Assembly: GCA_023412275.1 (NCBI GenBank)
Contig: JAEYNY010000150.1
Span: 1 to 26,453 of the forward strand
DNA: 26,453 nucleotides
Direction: 5' to 3'
Source of the DNA: Bacillota bacterium
Lineage (GTDB): Bacteria > Bacillota > Clostridia > Acetivibrionales > DSM-1351
Part shown: positions 16,004-22,767 of the stretch, piece by piece
How positions within the stretch are numbered: position 1 is the stretch's first letter
How the letters are laid out: every line of letters begins with the position of its first letter
Translations under genes and position numbers: made by a program
The notes under the pieces: generated by a model
The model's input: the letters and a program-made list of their open reading frames with translations, nothing else
What the model was told of the DNA's origin: nothing
The model's database searches: none

Positions 16004-16708
16004 ATGAGTGATAATTATGTATGTGTACCAAATAAGTTTATCGATGAGTTGAATGGAATGGGCGGAAATGGGTTTGTTGTATCATTAGCGTTTATGTATA
16101 GGTCATATGAGGATTGGCACGGTCAAACCATATTTAAGCGTTTAAAGGACATATCCGATATAGTAGGGATTAAGAGAACAACTGTTATAAATGATGCTAT
16201 TGAGGATTTGAAGGAACGAGAAGTAATTACTACAGGGCGACAAAAGGGATTGAGTAAAACAGCCTCCGGGGATTTGTATTATGCGGAAATAAAATACGCT
16301 ATGTACTTCCAAGGAGATAATGTGGGATATTATAAATATCCAATAGCGATATTGCGTAGTACAGAGTTAAACCCAACAGAAAAAATGGTTTATGGGTATA
16401 TTTTGAGACTGTTTGGAAGTGGTGAGAATAAAGACATTTATCCGAGCATTAAGAAAATGGCAACCGCTTTAAGTGTATCAGAAAGCAGTATTAAGAGGAG
16501 CATAAGTAACCTTAAAAAAAATGGATATTTAGCCGTAATGCCGAAAGTGGTGTCAAAAGGTCATGGAGATATTAAAACCAAGAACTACTACAAGCCGAGA
16601 GTAATAATTAAAGATGAACAACTAACCCAATTAGATGAAAGTGTAATTGTGAGTAGTAAGGCAGTGGAATATAAAAAGAACTTCGAGCAGATGTCCGAGG
16701 CAAAATAG
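16004..16708 (+). CDS. Replication-initiator-like protein with two winged helices
   Basis: A 234-aa protein with two helix-turn-helix segments: LKDISDIVGIKRTTVINDAI with EVITTG wing (about residues 50-80), and a second unit of HTH_36 type, IKKMATALSVSESSIKRSI plus KKNGYLAV (about 145-185). The second is preceded by LNPTEKMVYGYILRLF, as in plasmid Rep and phage replisome-organiser proteins. I chose ATG 16004, behind GGGGGAAG; an ATG at 15980 would add 8 residues but lacks a clear site. With iterons 300 bp upstream it is the best candidate initiator of the element. A transcription factor is the alternative. No catalytic Tyr or helicase motif is seen. Confidence 0.65.
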   Translation: MSDNYVCVPNKFIDELNGMGGNGFVVSLAFMYRSYEDWHGQTIFKRLKDISDIVGIKRTTVINDAIEDLKEREVITTGRQKGLSKTASGDLYYAEIKYAMYFQGDNVGYYKYPIAILRSTELNPTEKMVYGYILRLFGSGENKDIYPSIKKMATALSVSESSIKRSISNLKKNGYLAVMPKVVSKGHGDIKTKNYYKPRVIIKDEQLTQLDESVIVSSKAVEYKKNFEQMSEAK

Positions 16709-16844
16709 AGATATTTGAGGAAGTATTTTAAGAAAACCTTCTGTATTATAACGTAACCCCGTTTTTAAGGTGTTTTTTAGTAGCCATGATACGGATTGAG
16801 CCAATCAGTATTGATTTGGCCTATAAGTGCTAAATATAAACAAC

Positions 16845-16872
16845 TTGCAAAAATATGGCATAATGATATAAT
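16845..16872 (+). promoter_or_regulatory. Strong promoter of the structured leader
   Basis: TTGCAA (16845-16850), a 16-bp spacer and a perfect TATAAT (16867-16872). Transcription would start near 16880 and run into the folded region beginning at 16894. The preceding 130 bp after the Rep-like gene hold nothing else that I can identify. Confidence 0.75.
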
Positions 16873-17024
16873 TTTTTTAGGGAAAATTAAATAGTTGCCG
16901 TGATTTCTAAGTGTCTCACCACTTAGAAACTCATGAAGGTGTTCGAAGCACCCACACGTATGGACATTGTCCACCACAGCAACCAGTTTTATTATACTTG
17001 GTTTTGTTTTCATTTGCAAATACG

Positions 17025-17059
17025 AGTGCGTGTAGGGCTATTACCTATCCGCGCTTTTT
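17025..17059 (+). terminator. Intrinsic terminator within the leader
   Basis: AGTGCG (17025-17030) pairs with CGCGCT (17050-17055) and TAGG (17033-17036) with CCTA (17044-17047), with a 2x2 internal loop, followed by TTTTT. It lies 40 bp before the 97-aa gene, after the folded domain. Confidence 0.75.
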
Positions 17060-17065
17060 AATTTT

Positions 17066-17090
17066 CCCTCCATTTTCTATCATTGGAGGG
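17066..17090 (+). promoter_or_regulatory. Hairpin masking the ribosome binding site
   Basis: CCCTCCA (17066-17072) pairs perfectly with TGGAGGG (17084-17090). The right arm is the Shine-Dalgarno sequence GGAGGGG of the gene starting at 17099, so translation should be restrained when this stem forms. Confidence 0.7.
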
Positions 17091-17098
17091 GATTATAT

Positions 17099-17392
17099 AT
17101 GTTTGATAAAGGTAATTCTACTGAGAAGTTTGAAAAATTCGCATTATCATTTATTGATAATAGAATTGACGAATTAAGTATCGATTTTAATAATTCAACT
17201 GAATATTCAGAATTTTATGACCTATACAGTAATATTCTAAAGGAATTGAAACAGACATTATCTCGTGAATCATTTGCGTTAATCATGCAACTTGATAACC
17301 TATTGGAAAAGTTATCGGTCGATTACCAAAATTACTTCTATAAACAGGGATTTCGAGATTGTCGCACACTTTTTAATTTACTATTTAAATGA
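17099..17392 (+). CDS. 97-aa protein under the structured leader (DUF6809-like)
   Basis: A small helical, acidic protein. The part from TEYSEFYDLYSNILKELKQTL to YYKQGF-like YKQGFRDCRTLFNLLF resembles, from memory, the DUF6809 family of Lachnospiraceae/Clostridia (an xEYxxLxxxIxxxxxxL helix, then a YxxGFxxGxxL ending). That family has no known function. There is no membrane segment or catalytic motif. A GGAGGGG site stands 8 nt before the ATG but is folded into a hairpin. Its control by an elaborate leader suggests that the product is dose-critical or made only under certain conditions. Confidence 0.65.
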   Translation: MFDKGNSTEKFEKFALSFIDNRIDELSIDFNNSTEYSEFYDLYSNILKELKQTLSRESFALIMQLDNLLEKLSVDYQNYFYKQGFRDCRTLFNLLFK

Positions 17393-17552
17393 TGCTTTGT
17401 TTAATACATTTATATTGATTTCTCTCCTTCATCCCCCACTCACTTCACTTTGTTACGTTCGCCTTATTCTATCAAGAGGGATATCCTAATAACCGATTCA
17501 AAAGTAAATGAAAAAGAAAATTTCAGATATATGCAGATATTTTATTATGGAG

Positions 17553-17664
17553 TGTAAAAAAAACTAAAGTTTACATTGTCGGATATAAGTATAGTGTGTA
17601 AAGCATCAAAATGGCATTGAAAAGTGTAAAGAAACTCCAAAAGGGTTTTGTTGACATTGTTTAC
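17553..17664. repeat. Resolvase-site-like repeats upstream of the first resolvase
   Basis: TGTAAA occurs at 17553, 17597 and 17625, and its complement TTTACA at 17570; a degenerate GTTTAC is at 17659. TTTACA (17570) and TGTAAA (17602 end) bound a 33-bp inverted pair, close to the size of res subsites (25-34 bp). They lie just upstream of and partly across the promoter of a small serine resolvase, the usual place for res. The rest of 17393-17552 holds nothing that I can identify. Confidence 0.45.
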
Positions 17665-17679
17665 TAATACCATTATTAT
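17651..17679 (+). promoter_or_regulatory. Promoter of the first small resolvase
   Basis: TTGACA (17651-17656), a 17-bp spacer and TATTAT (17674-17679): a near-consensus sigma-A promoter 34 bp before the gene. It overlaps the rightmost repeat of the res-like region, which would allow autoregulation. Confidence 0.78.
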
Positions 17680-17712
17680 AGACAAATTAACGATATTAAG
17701 GAGTGAGTCAAT

Positions 17713-18291
17713 ATGGTGTATATTTATCAGCGTGTATCAACAACCAAGCAAAGCACAGGAAGGCAAGAATTTATTTTCGATATGAGCAATATAAGAGCCG
17801 ATAAGGTATATTGTGATAAAATGTCGGGTGCTAAGTGTGACCGCCCACAACTGAATCAATTGAAGTTAGATGTAAAAGATGGGGATAAAATCTATATCGA
17901 AGGCATAAGCCGTTTAGGGCGTAATGTAGATGACTTGAGAGAACTGTGCAAGTATTTTAAGGACAAGGGTGCAATTGTGTACTTTATGAAAGAGGGTTTC
18001 AATACTGAGGGCAATATGTATCAGTTTCTACTAACCGTACTCGGTGCTGTGGCAGAGATGGAACGTGAATTGATAGTTGGTAGAGTAAGAGAAGGCGTGC
18101 AAAATGCCATGATAAATGGTACGAAGTCGGGGAAAGCTATAGGTCGCCCTAAAAGAGAGTTGCCCAAGAATTTCAATAAATATTATCAGCGATGGAAAGA
18201 CAAAGAGATTACTGCCGTTGAGTTTGCGAGGCTTATAGAGTGTAGTAGACAGGGGTTATATAACTATATCAAGTTGCATGAAAATACCTAA
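17713..18291 (+). CDS. Small serine recombinase (resolvase/invertase family) 1
   Basis: A 192-aa protein. The catalytic domain starts IYQRVSTTKQS with Arg7 and the nucleophile Ser9, and contains IEGISRLGRNVDDL, TVLGAVAEMERELIVGRVREGV (E helix) and the GRPKRELP hinge. A C-terminal helix-turn-helix (EFARLIECSRQGLYNYI) completes a standard resolvase. Such enzymes resolve multimers or cointegrates or invert DNA. It has its own strong promoter and repeats upstream that could be its res site. It is only modestly similar to the second resolvase (22204), for example in the motif after RVST, so they are not a recent duplication. The gene is complete. Confidence 0.92.
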   Translation: MVYIYQRVSTTKQSTGRQEFIFDMSNIRADKVYCDKMSGAKCDRPQLNQLKLDVKDGDKIYIEGISRLGRNVDDLRELCKYFKDKGAIVYFMKEGFNTEGNMYQFLLTVLGAVAEMERELIVGRVREGVQNAMINGTKSGKAIGRPKRELPKNFNKYYQRWKDKEITAVEFARLIECSRQGLYNYIKLHENT

Positions 18292-18471
18292 ATATTGACT
18301 CCATTATAGGCTAACAAATTACCAAAAATATACAATACAATTATAATTTGTTGAAATTTTAGTCAATAAATAAAATGATTCAGAGAAAGACATGAAGTTA
18401 AACACAAATTATATTACAAATATAGTAAAATATGTTATCATTAGCGTAAGTTTGTAAAGGGAGGTATATAC

Positions 18472-19281
18472 TTGATAAGTAATATTGATGGGTTCATTAA
18501 TTCTATATTTGAAATTGTTGAGAGTAATAGTAATAGTTATTTAGTAAATTCTATTTATTCACCTAATGGTAATATGTATTGTCCTAAGTGCTGTGGTGAA
18601 AGACGAATGAGTATTAAATGGCTATATTCACTTGATTCCATGTTACAAAATGGCCGTTTTTTCATCACAAGGGATTTAGTTATTGAAAATAATTTATGTA
18701 CTGCAGAAGTTAAAAATAAGTTAATATCATCATTTTGGACTTTTACGTGTCTGCAATGTGAAACCTTGTTTACAGTTGCAATATATGAAGGAGCAAATGG
18801 TGTTGAGATGGCTATACTTCCAAGTTGTACTGGAGGTGTTGTAACACCTAATACTCCGCCATCTGTTGCATATTATCTTGACCAAGCATATAGGTCAAAA
18901 TCTGTTGGTGCTAACAGTGCTTGCATTTCTATGTATAGAGCCTCATTAGAGCAAATGTTGTATGAACAGGGTTACAAAGAAGGAATGCTCAACAAAAAAA
19001 TACAAGACCTTGAGAAGTCTAAGAACGATGTCAATGCTAAGAAGTGGGTAAGAGAATTAGATATTGAACTGTTAAAATATATCAAAGACCTTGGTAATGG
19101 TTCAATACACACTAATGATGGTAATGTAGAAAAGCAGGGAGAATTAGATAACCAACTTATTAATGAAATTGATATAGTGTTTATGGCACTACTTGATATG
19201 GTTTATGAGCAACCCATACGAGAAGAAGAAAGGAAAAATCTGTTCAAAAGCAAAACAAAGGTTTTTGAAAAAGCTAAATAG
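18472..19281 (+). CDS. DUF4145-like protein with zinc ribbon
   Basis: A 269-aa protein. The N-terminal part has a zinc ribbon formed by YCPKCCGERRM (about 37-47) and FTCLQCETLF (about 91-100). The C-terminal part (about 140-240) is helical, with ISMYRASLEQMLYEQGYKEGMLNKKIQDL and LLKYIKDLGNGSIHTND, the pattern of DUF4145 proteins, often seen with restriction and other defence genes. The start is TTG behind GGGAGG. Foreign-DNA defence is inferred from family habit; no nuclease residues are certain. The next gene shares a similar helical module, which suggests that they are functionally linked. Confidence 0.72.
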   Translation: MISNIDGFINSIFEIVESNSNSYLVNSIYSPNGNMYCPKCCGERRMSIKWLYSLDSMLQNGRFFITRDLVIENNLCTAEVKNKLISSFWTFTCLQCETLFTVAIYEGANGVEMAILPSCTGGVVTPNTPPSVAYYLDQAYRSKSVGANSACISMYRASLEQMLYEQGYKEGMLNKKIQDLEKSKNDVNAKKWVRELDIELLKYIKDLGNGSIHTNDGNVEKQGELDNQLINEIDIVFMALLDMVYEQPIREEERKNLFKSKTKVFEKAK

Positions 19282-19349
19282 ATACTGATGTGGCAGATTT
19301 AGATGCAATGACAATTGTGATAAAAATCATATGCAGGAGGGTGCTATAT

Positions 19350-20189
19350 ATGCATAAAAAAATATTTAGTCTTGTAACAAAGAATATAAAAACAATTTTA
19401 AAATTTATTTGGGGTATTATCCTTTTAGGTGCGGGTATTCGCTATATTTATTTCAATTATACACGCATATTAGTTTCTTCAACTGCAATAGATAAAATCA
19501 TAATAGCGGGAACATTGATTTTGGTCTTATTTCCATTCTTCAGTGAAATTTCACTTTTGGGATTTAGCATGAAAAAGGAAATACATAAAACTAAACAAGA
19601 GATGGATAAAGCCATAGTCGATTTGAAATATCAGATGATAGATATTAAATCAACTACAACACAAAACGCTACTCAGAATCTTACCGTTGGATATTTACCA
19701 TCAAAAGATGAAATGATGGATTTGCTCAAAACGATTAATGAAACTAAAGTAGAAGATGTAAGCGAACAAAAAAATATAGAAATTCAAAATGAATTTGATG
19801 TATCTGATGATGCAATTTATTTATTTAAAGTTAGAACTCAGTTGGAGAAGTATATAACTAAGATTGGTGGTAAAATTGGTTATAAAAACCCTAAATCTTA
19901 TACCAGTAGCATCGATATTTTAAAGAAGGAATCTTTAATCACACCCATTACATATGAAAATCTACGACAGATATTTAATATATGCAACCGAGGGATACAT
20001 GGAGAAATTGTTAGTGAGGAATATCTTGATTACGTTAAGAAAATTTCTCCAAAGATATACTATCAATTAAGTCAAGTAATTGAACAATTGGATTATAAGC
20101 ATATTACGACTTGTCCCAAATGTAAATATACTGGGTACTCAAAATTTGAAAATGTTTGTCCGAAATGTGGATTTGTTTCTGACGATTAA
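19350..20189 (+). CDS. Membrane protein with HEPN-like helical domain and C-terminal zinc ribbon
   Basis: A 279-aa protein with two N-terminal membrane helices (about 12-34 and 47-69), a coiled linker (about 75-110), a helical domain (about 150-240) including LFKVRTQLEKYITKIGGKIG and NICNRGIHGEIVSEEYLDYV, and a terminal zinc ribbon (CPKCKYTGYSKFENVCPKCG). The helical part resembles the DUF4145/HEPN-like domain of the previous gene. ATG 19350 is used, behind GGAGGG; the extension from 19290 has no site. A membrane effector or sensor in a two-gene defence module is a reasonable guess, but nothing proves it. Confidence 0.65.
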   Translation: MHKKIFSLVTKNIKTILKFIWGIILLGAGIRYIYFNYTRILVSSTAIDKIIIAGTLILVLFPFFSEISLLGFSMKKEIHKTKQEMDKAIVDLKYQMIDIKSTTTQNATQNLTVGYLPSKDEMMDLLKTINETKVEDVSEQKNIEIQNEFDVSDDAIYLFKVRTQLEKYITKIGGKIGYKNPKSYTSSIDILKKESLITPITYENLRQIFNICNRGIHGEIVSEEYLDYVKKISPKIYYQLSQVIEQLDYKHITTCPKCKYTGYSKFENVCPKCGFVSDD

Positions 20190-20272
20190 TTGGTGAATAA
20201 TGGAAGAACTTGAGGGTATATTTATTGATAGGAAAATGAGTATTAGTTCAATAAAAATATTAAGAGGTGCAT

Positions 20273-20359
20273 ATGTTTGATATTGATAAAAAGATATGCT
20301 ATATTTGTGAAAAAGAAAATGTCGATTCTGTTGACCATATACCAACAAAGAATATATAA
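20273..20359 (+). pseudogene. Remnant of an HNH endonuclease N-terminus
   Basis: A 28-codon frame begins at ATG 20273 behind AAGAGG. It reads CYICEKENVDSVDHIPTKNI and then stops. CxxC, spacer, DHIPxK is the opening of many HNH nucleases (zinc knuckle plus the catalytic DH). Nothing homologous continues; the next genes run on the opposite strand. I take it as a deleted HNH gene left beside the DUF4145-like pair. The motif is short, so this is tentative. Confidence 0.5.
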
Positions 20360-20412
20360 ATCACAAAATATTTAATTTAACAATAATCTAATTACAGTAC
20401 TCGCAACCTAAT

Positions 20413-21234
20413 TTATAACTTTTGTAAATTGAAGTCAAAGAATTGTGAATTACTCGGTTTCAATTTGTATATAGGAATATTTTTACTGCGTATACTATCT
20501 TTAATATAGTCAATTCTATTTTCATCAAAGTTGATGCCTAAATAAATAGCCGTAGGATTTATTGGACAATCCTCTAATCCTCCCATAAATGGTTCTTGGC
20601 TTGGTTCTCTTGTACTAATAATTCTCCATTCTTTTTCATAACTCCAACTGCTATGCTTTAAATTCATTAGGAAGAAAAGCAATTTTATTCTCATATCATA
20701 TTTACCACTAAAAGCCATTTTAAACAAGTTGGTTATATTATAGCGTTTTGTCTGATAGCCAACGGGAAAAAGGTATTTTGTGAGGTCATGATTATAATCT
20801 AAACTTGAGAAATCATACTCAATACAAAATCCCGTATGGTTATTTGCATAATGAGCCCACATAGGCATACTATAGAGTTCTTCTGAAAAGCAAGTAATTC
20901 TAATATTATCTCGCATAGATGATATAGAACCGTCTACAATATCGTCTGTGGAATTGTGCCGTTTGAATTTTTCTTCTGATAATTGAGACCTTAAAAGCGC
21001 TTCTATTTCTTGAGAGTCCCAACATACACCTCTACTGTCAAATGGGTCGTTCATATCCTTGGGTACAGTAAACCACAATTTGTTATTTAATACTGAAGAT
21101 ATTCTATCCTTTTCAAAAGGCTGGAACTTATATAATTTAGATGGTATATTAACATACTTCCATTGATAGGCTTCTTCATAATCTCCGCCAAAGTATAAGT
21201 CTATAAATTTTTTAAACCATAGTATGTTGTCCAT
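20413..21234 (-). CDS. DUF2971 family protein
   Basis: A 273-aa soluble protein with the family's landmarks in order: PSKLYKFQPF (about 31-40), LNNKLWFTVPKDMNDPFD (about 49-66), CFSEELYSMPMWAHYANNH (about 115-133) followed by TGFCIEYD, and SWSYEKEWRII (about 195-205). DUF2971 proteins have no settled biochemical function but often occur in mobile and defence islands. Transcribed from the minus strand, it is preceded by a partner gene with 17 bp between them and faces the DUF4145-like genes tail to tail. AGGTG lies ahead of the start. A toxin or effector role is speculative. Confidence 0.85.
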   Translation of the reverse strand: MDNILWFKKFIDLYFGGDYEEAYQWKYVNIPSKLYKFQPFEKDRISSVLNNKLWFTVPKDMNDPFDSRGVCWDSQEIEALLRSQLSEEKFKRHNSTDDIVDGSISSMRDNIRITCFSEELYSMPMWAHYANNHTGFCIEYDFSSLDYNHDLTKYLFPVGYQTKRYNITNLFKMAFSGKYDMRIKLLFFLMNLKHSSWSYEKEWRIISTREPSQEPFMGGLEDCPINPTAIYLGINFDENRIDYIKDSIRSKNIPIYKLKPSNSQFFDFNLQKL

Positions 21235-21251
21235 ATTTCACCTCCATGTAA

Positions 21252-21683
21252 TTATTCTTTGTCCTCTACAGTAATATTAGTGATACCCCGTACTCTTCGA
21301 TGCTCACAAGACGCGATAATTTTATATTTTTCGGTTTCATATACTTGCGATTCATCAAACTTGTTTCTCTCATAGTAAATTATTGTTCCTTCAATTTTTT
21401 TGCCCGCTATCTCGTATTCAACAATGCTGTTTATCTCCGATAACTTTTTATTAAGTAAAGCCTTTTTAAATATGTCTTCTATATAACTTTTGTCCAAACT
21501 ATTTTTATGTAGCACACTTTTTCTGAACTCAATAGAAGATATTATTAAATTCATAGCGTCCTCAAAACTAATGCTACTACTTTTTTCTTCTCCTGTTTCG
21601 TAACATTTTACTTTATAAGGTCTGTCGCTTTTATCATTAATCTTCTCAAACGTATAGCCTTCGTATTCTAATTTATCTTTCAT
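21252..21683 (-). CDS. Hypothetical partner of the DUF2971 gene
   Basis: A 143-aa protein with mixed beta and helical character, no membrane segment and no recognised domain. The N-terminal part (YEGYTFEKINDKSDRPYKV) looks like beta strands, the middle (SSIEFRKSVLHKNSLDKSYIEDIFKKALL) is helical, and the end is basic and beta-rich. GGAGGGG precedes the ATG on the minus strand. It is the first gene of a two-gene unit with DUF2971, a toxin-antitoxin-like or effector-partner arrangement. Which role it plays cannot be told from the sequence. Confidence 0.62.
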   Translation of the reverse strand: MKDKLEYEGYTFEKINDKSDRPYKVKCYETGEEKSSSISFEDAMNLIISSIEFRKSVLHKNSLDKSYIEDIFKKALLNKKLSEINSIVEYEIAGKKIEGTIIYYERNKFDESQVYETEKYKIIASCEHRRVRGITNITVEDKE

Positions 21684-21892
21684 AAGCCCCTCCGTGTCCC
21701 ATTATAGCCATAATCCTTTTAACAATTGATTATAATGCTATAGCCATATTCTCTATATTATGCCTATTGTAAAGTTATTCAACATAAGTGTTGAAAATCC
21801 CTTGCATTAATTGAATTATTTCTATTTTACTTATAACAGTTCGGTTTCTCATTCTGAGTATCAGAGTTGAAATAAAGTGATGGAATATAAAT

Positions 21893-21976
21893 ATGCCTGA
21901 GGGAGATAATTAAACAGATTTAAAAGAAATTGATGAATTGTGCTTTAGAGAACCTTTCTATTATATAACCACATGA
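21893..21976 (+). pseudogene. Possible gene remnant in the 520-bp gap
   Basis: The frame from ATG 21893 reads MPEGDN, a stop, then TDLKEIDELCFREPFYYITT and a second stop. The second part looks protein-like but is too short to name. The rest of 21684-22203 holds a long hairpin (21965-22023) and the repeats before the second resolvase; I see no intact gene in it. Confidence 0.25.
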
Positions 21977-22029
21977 TGAAATTTTTTAAGTAGCCATTAA
22001 GAAACTTACAACAATGTGGTTATTTTTAT
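21965..22029 (+). terminator. Long-arm hairpin with T-rich tail
   Basis: ATAACCACAT (21965-21974) is the perfect reverse complement of ATGTGGTTAT (22014-22023), 39 bp apart, followed by TTTTATT. It could be the terminator of a lost plus-strand gene, whose remnant overlaps its left arm. Confidence 0.5.
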
Positions 22030-22052
22030 TTGTAGGAACAAAAACGAGCATT

Positions 22053-22166
22053 TTTGATACAGTTTTTATTTACTGAATAAGGTGGCTAAAATACATATTT
22101 TTTTAGTATCAAAAGTTGTTTCAAAAATAAAGTATCATAGTTGACATAAATACCCATTTATGATAC
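22053..22166. repeat. Resolvase-site-like repeats upstream of the second resolvase
   Basis: TGATAC at 22055 and 22161 and its complement GTATCA at 22106 and 22132. The pair GTATCATA (22132-22139) and TATGATAC (22159-22166) is a perfect 8-bp inverted repeat spanning 35 bp across the -35 region of the resolvase promoter. This arrangement fits a res site or an autoregulatory operator. Confidence 0.5.
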
Positions 22167-22169
22167 CGT
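22141..22169 (+). promoter_or_regulatory. Promoter of the resolvase-integrase operon
   Basis: TTGACA (22141-22146) with TACCGT at 22164-22169 (17-bp spacer), preceded by an extended TGA. The -35 is perfect and the -10 poor, and both lie within the GTATCATA/TATGATAC inverted repeat, so the promoter could be repressed by the bound resolvase. Confidence 0.5.
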
Positions 22170-22203
22170 ACTCCCAGTAAAATAAATTGGGGGTTGGAAT
22201 AAA

Positions 22204-22767
22204 ATGGTAATAGGATTAGCAAGAGTATCTACCTTGGAGCAAAATTTGGACAGACAAATTGACCAATTAAAAGAGGCAGGCTGTGAAAAGATATTTCAGG
22301 AAAAAATAACAGGAACAAAAAAAGAAAGACCAGAGTTAGTCAAGCTATTAGAGCAGTTGAGGCATGGTGATACCGTTATTGTTTCGGATTTAACGAGGCT
22401 AAGTAGGAGTACAAAAGATTTATTTAGCCTTGTTGAACAAATTGAGGGTTGTGGTGCTTATATAAAGAGCCTTAAAGAAAGTTGGTTAGACACTACTACA
22501 CCGCAAGGTAAATTGATGTTTACATTCATGGCAGGCATTAGCCAGTTTGAACGTGATTTAATTAGTCAAAGGACAAAGGAAGGATTAGCATCTGCGAGGG
22601 CAAGAGGCAGGAATGGAGGCAGACCAAAGAAACCGAGCAATAAAATTGAGTTAGCCTTACAGATGTATGATGACATGAACTATACAATTAAGCAGATTGA
22701 AGATGCAACAGGAGTAAGCAAGCCAACTCTGTACAGATATATAAAAGAGAGGAAGAAAAAACAATGA
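22204..22767 (+). CDS. Small serine recombinase (resolvase/invertase family) 2
   Basis: A 187-aa resolvase. It starts IGLARVSTLEQNLDRQID with Arg7 and nucleophile Ser9, then IFQEKITGTKKERPEL, VSDLTRLSRSTKDLF, TFMAGISQFERDLISQRTKEGL and GRNGGRPKKP, and ends in a helix-turn-helix (TIKQIEDATGVSKPTLYRYI). All catalytic-domain landmarks are present. Its stop overlaps the start of the large serine recombinase (ATGA), so the two are translated together. It may bind the repeats at 22053-22166 and control the operon, or resolve element multimers. GGGGG is the ribosome binding site. Confidence 0.94.
   Translation: MVIGLARVSTLEQNLDRQIDQLKEAGCEKIFQEKITGTKKERPELVKLLEQLRHGDTVIVSDLTRLSRSTKDLFSLVEQIEGCGAYIKSLKESWLDTTTPQGKLMFTFMAGISQFERDLISQRTKEGLASARARGRNGGRPKKPSNKIELALQMYDDMNYTIKQIEDATGVSKPTLYRYIKERKKKQ

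Larger units (their letters stand above)
16880..17098 (+). ncRNA. Structured leader RNA with four-way junction (candidate riboswitch)
   Basis: A closing stem pairs GTTGC..GTG (16894-16902) with CAC..GCAAC (16975-16983), one C/A mismatch. Inside are three hairpins: P2, a perfect 10-bp stem TTTCTAAGTG/CACTTAGAAA (16904-16929); P3, GGTG/CACC with the 7-nt loop TTCGAAG (16938-16952); and P4, TGGAC/GTCCA (16961-16973). Downstream are an intrinsic terminator (17025-17059) and a hairpin masking the ribosome binding site (17066-17090). A possible alternative pairing joins CCCACACG (16951-16958) with CGTGTAGGG (17029-17037), opening both P3 and the terminator. The layout of promoter, folded domain, terminator and gene is that of a cis-regulatory RNA. 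I recognise no known riboswitch class. A stand-alone small RNA of about 180 nt is also possible. Confidence 0.6.

Noticed and set aside
16894..16983. Cloverleaf fold with a TTCGAAG loop suggests a tRNA gene
   Set aside because: The TTCGAA hairpin is not adjacent to the closing stem, the first arm has a 10-bp stem with a 6-nt loop, and no D-arm or anticodon-arm geometry fits. A structured leader explains it better.
16777..17177. Short open frames on both strands over the structured leader
   Set aside because: They lack ribosome binding sites and cross the promoter, hairpins and terminator; the RNA structure accounts for the region.
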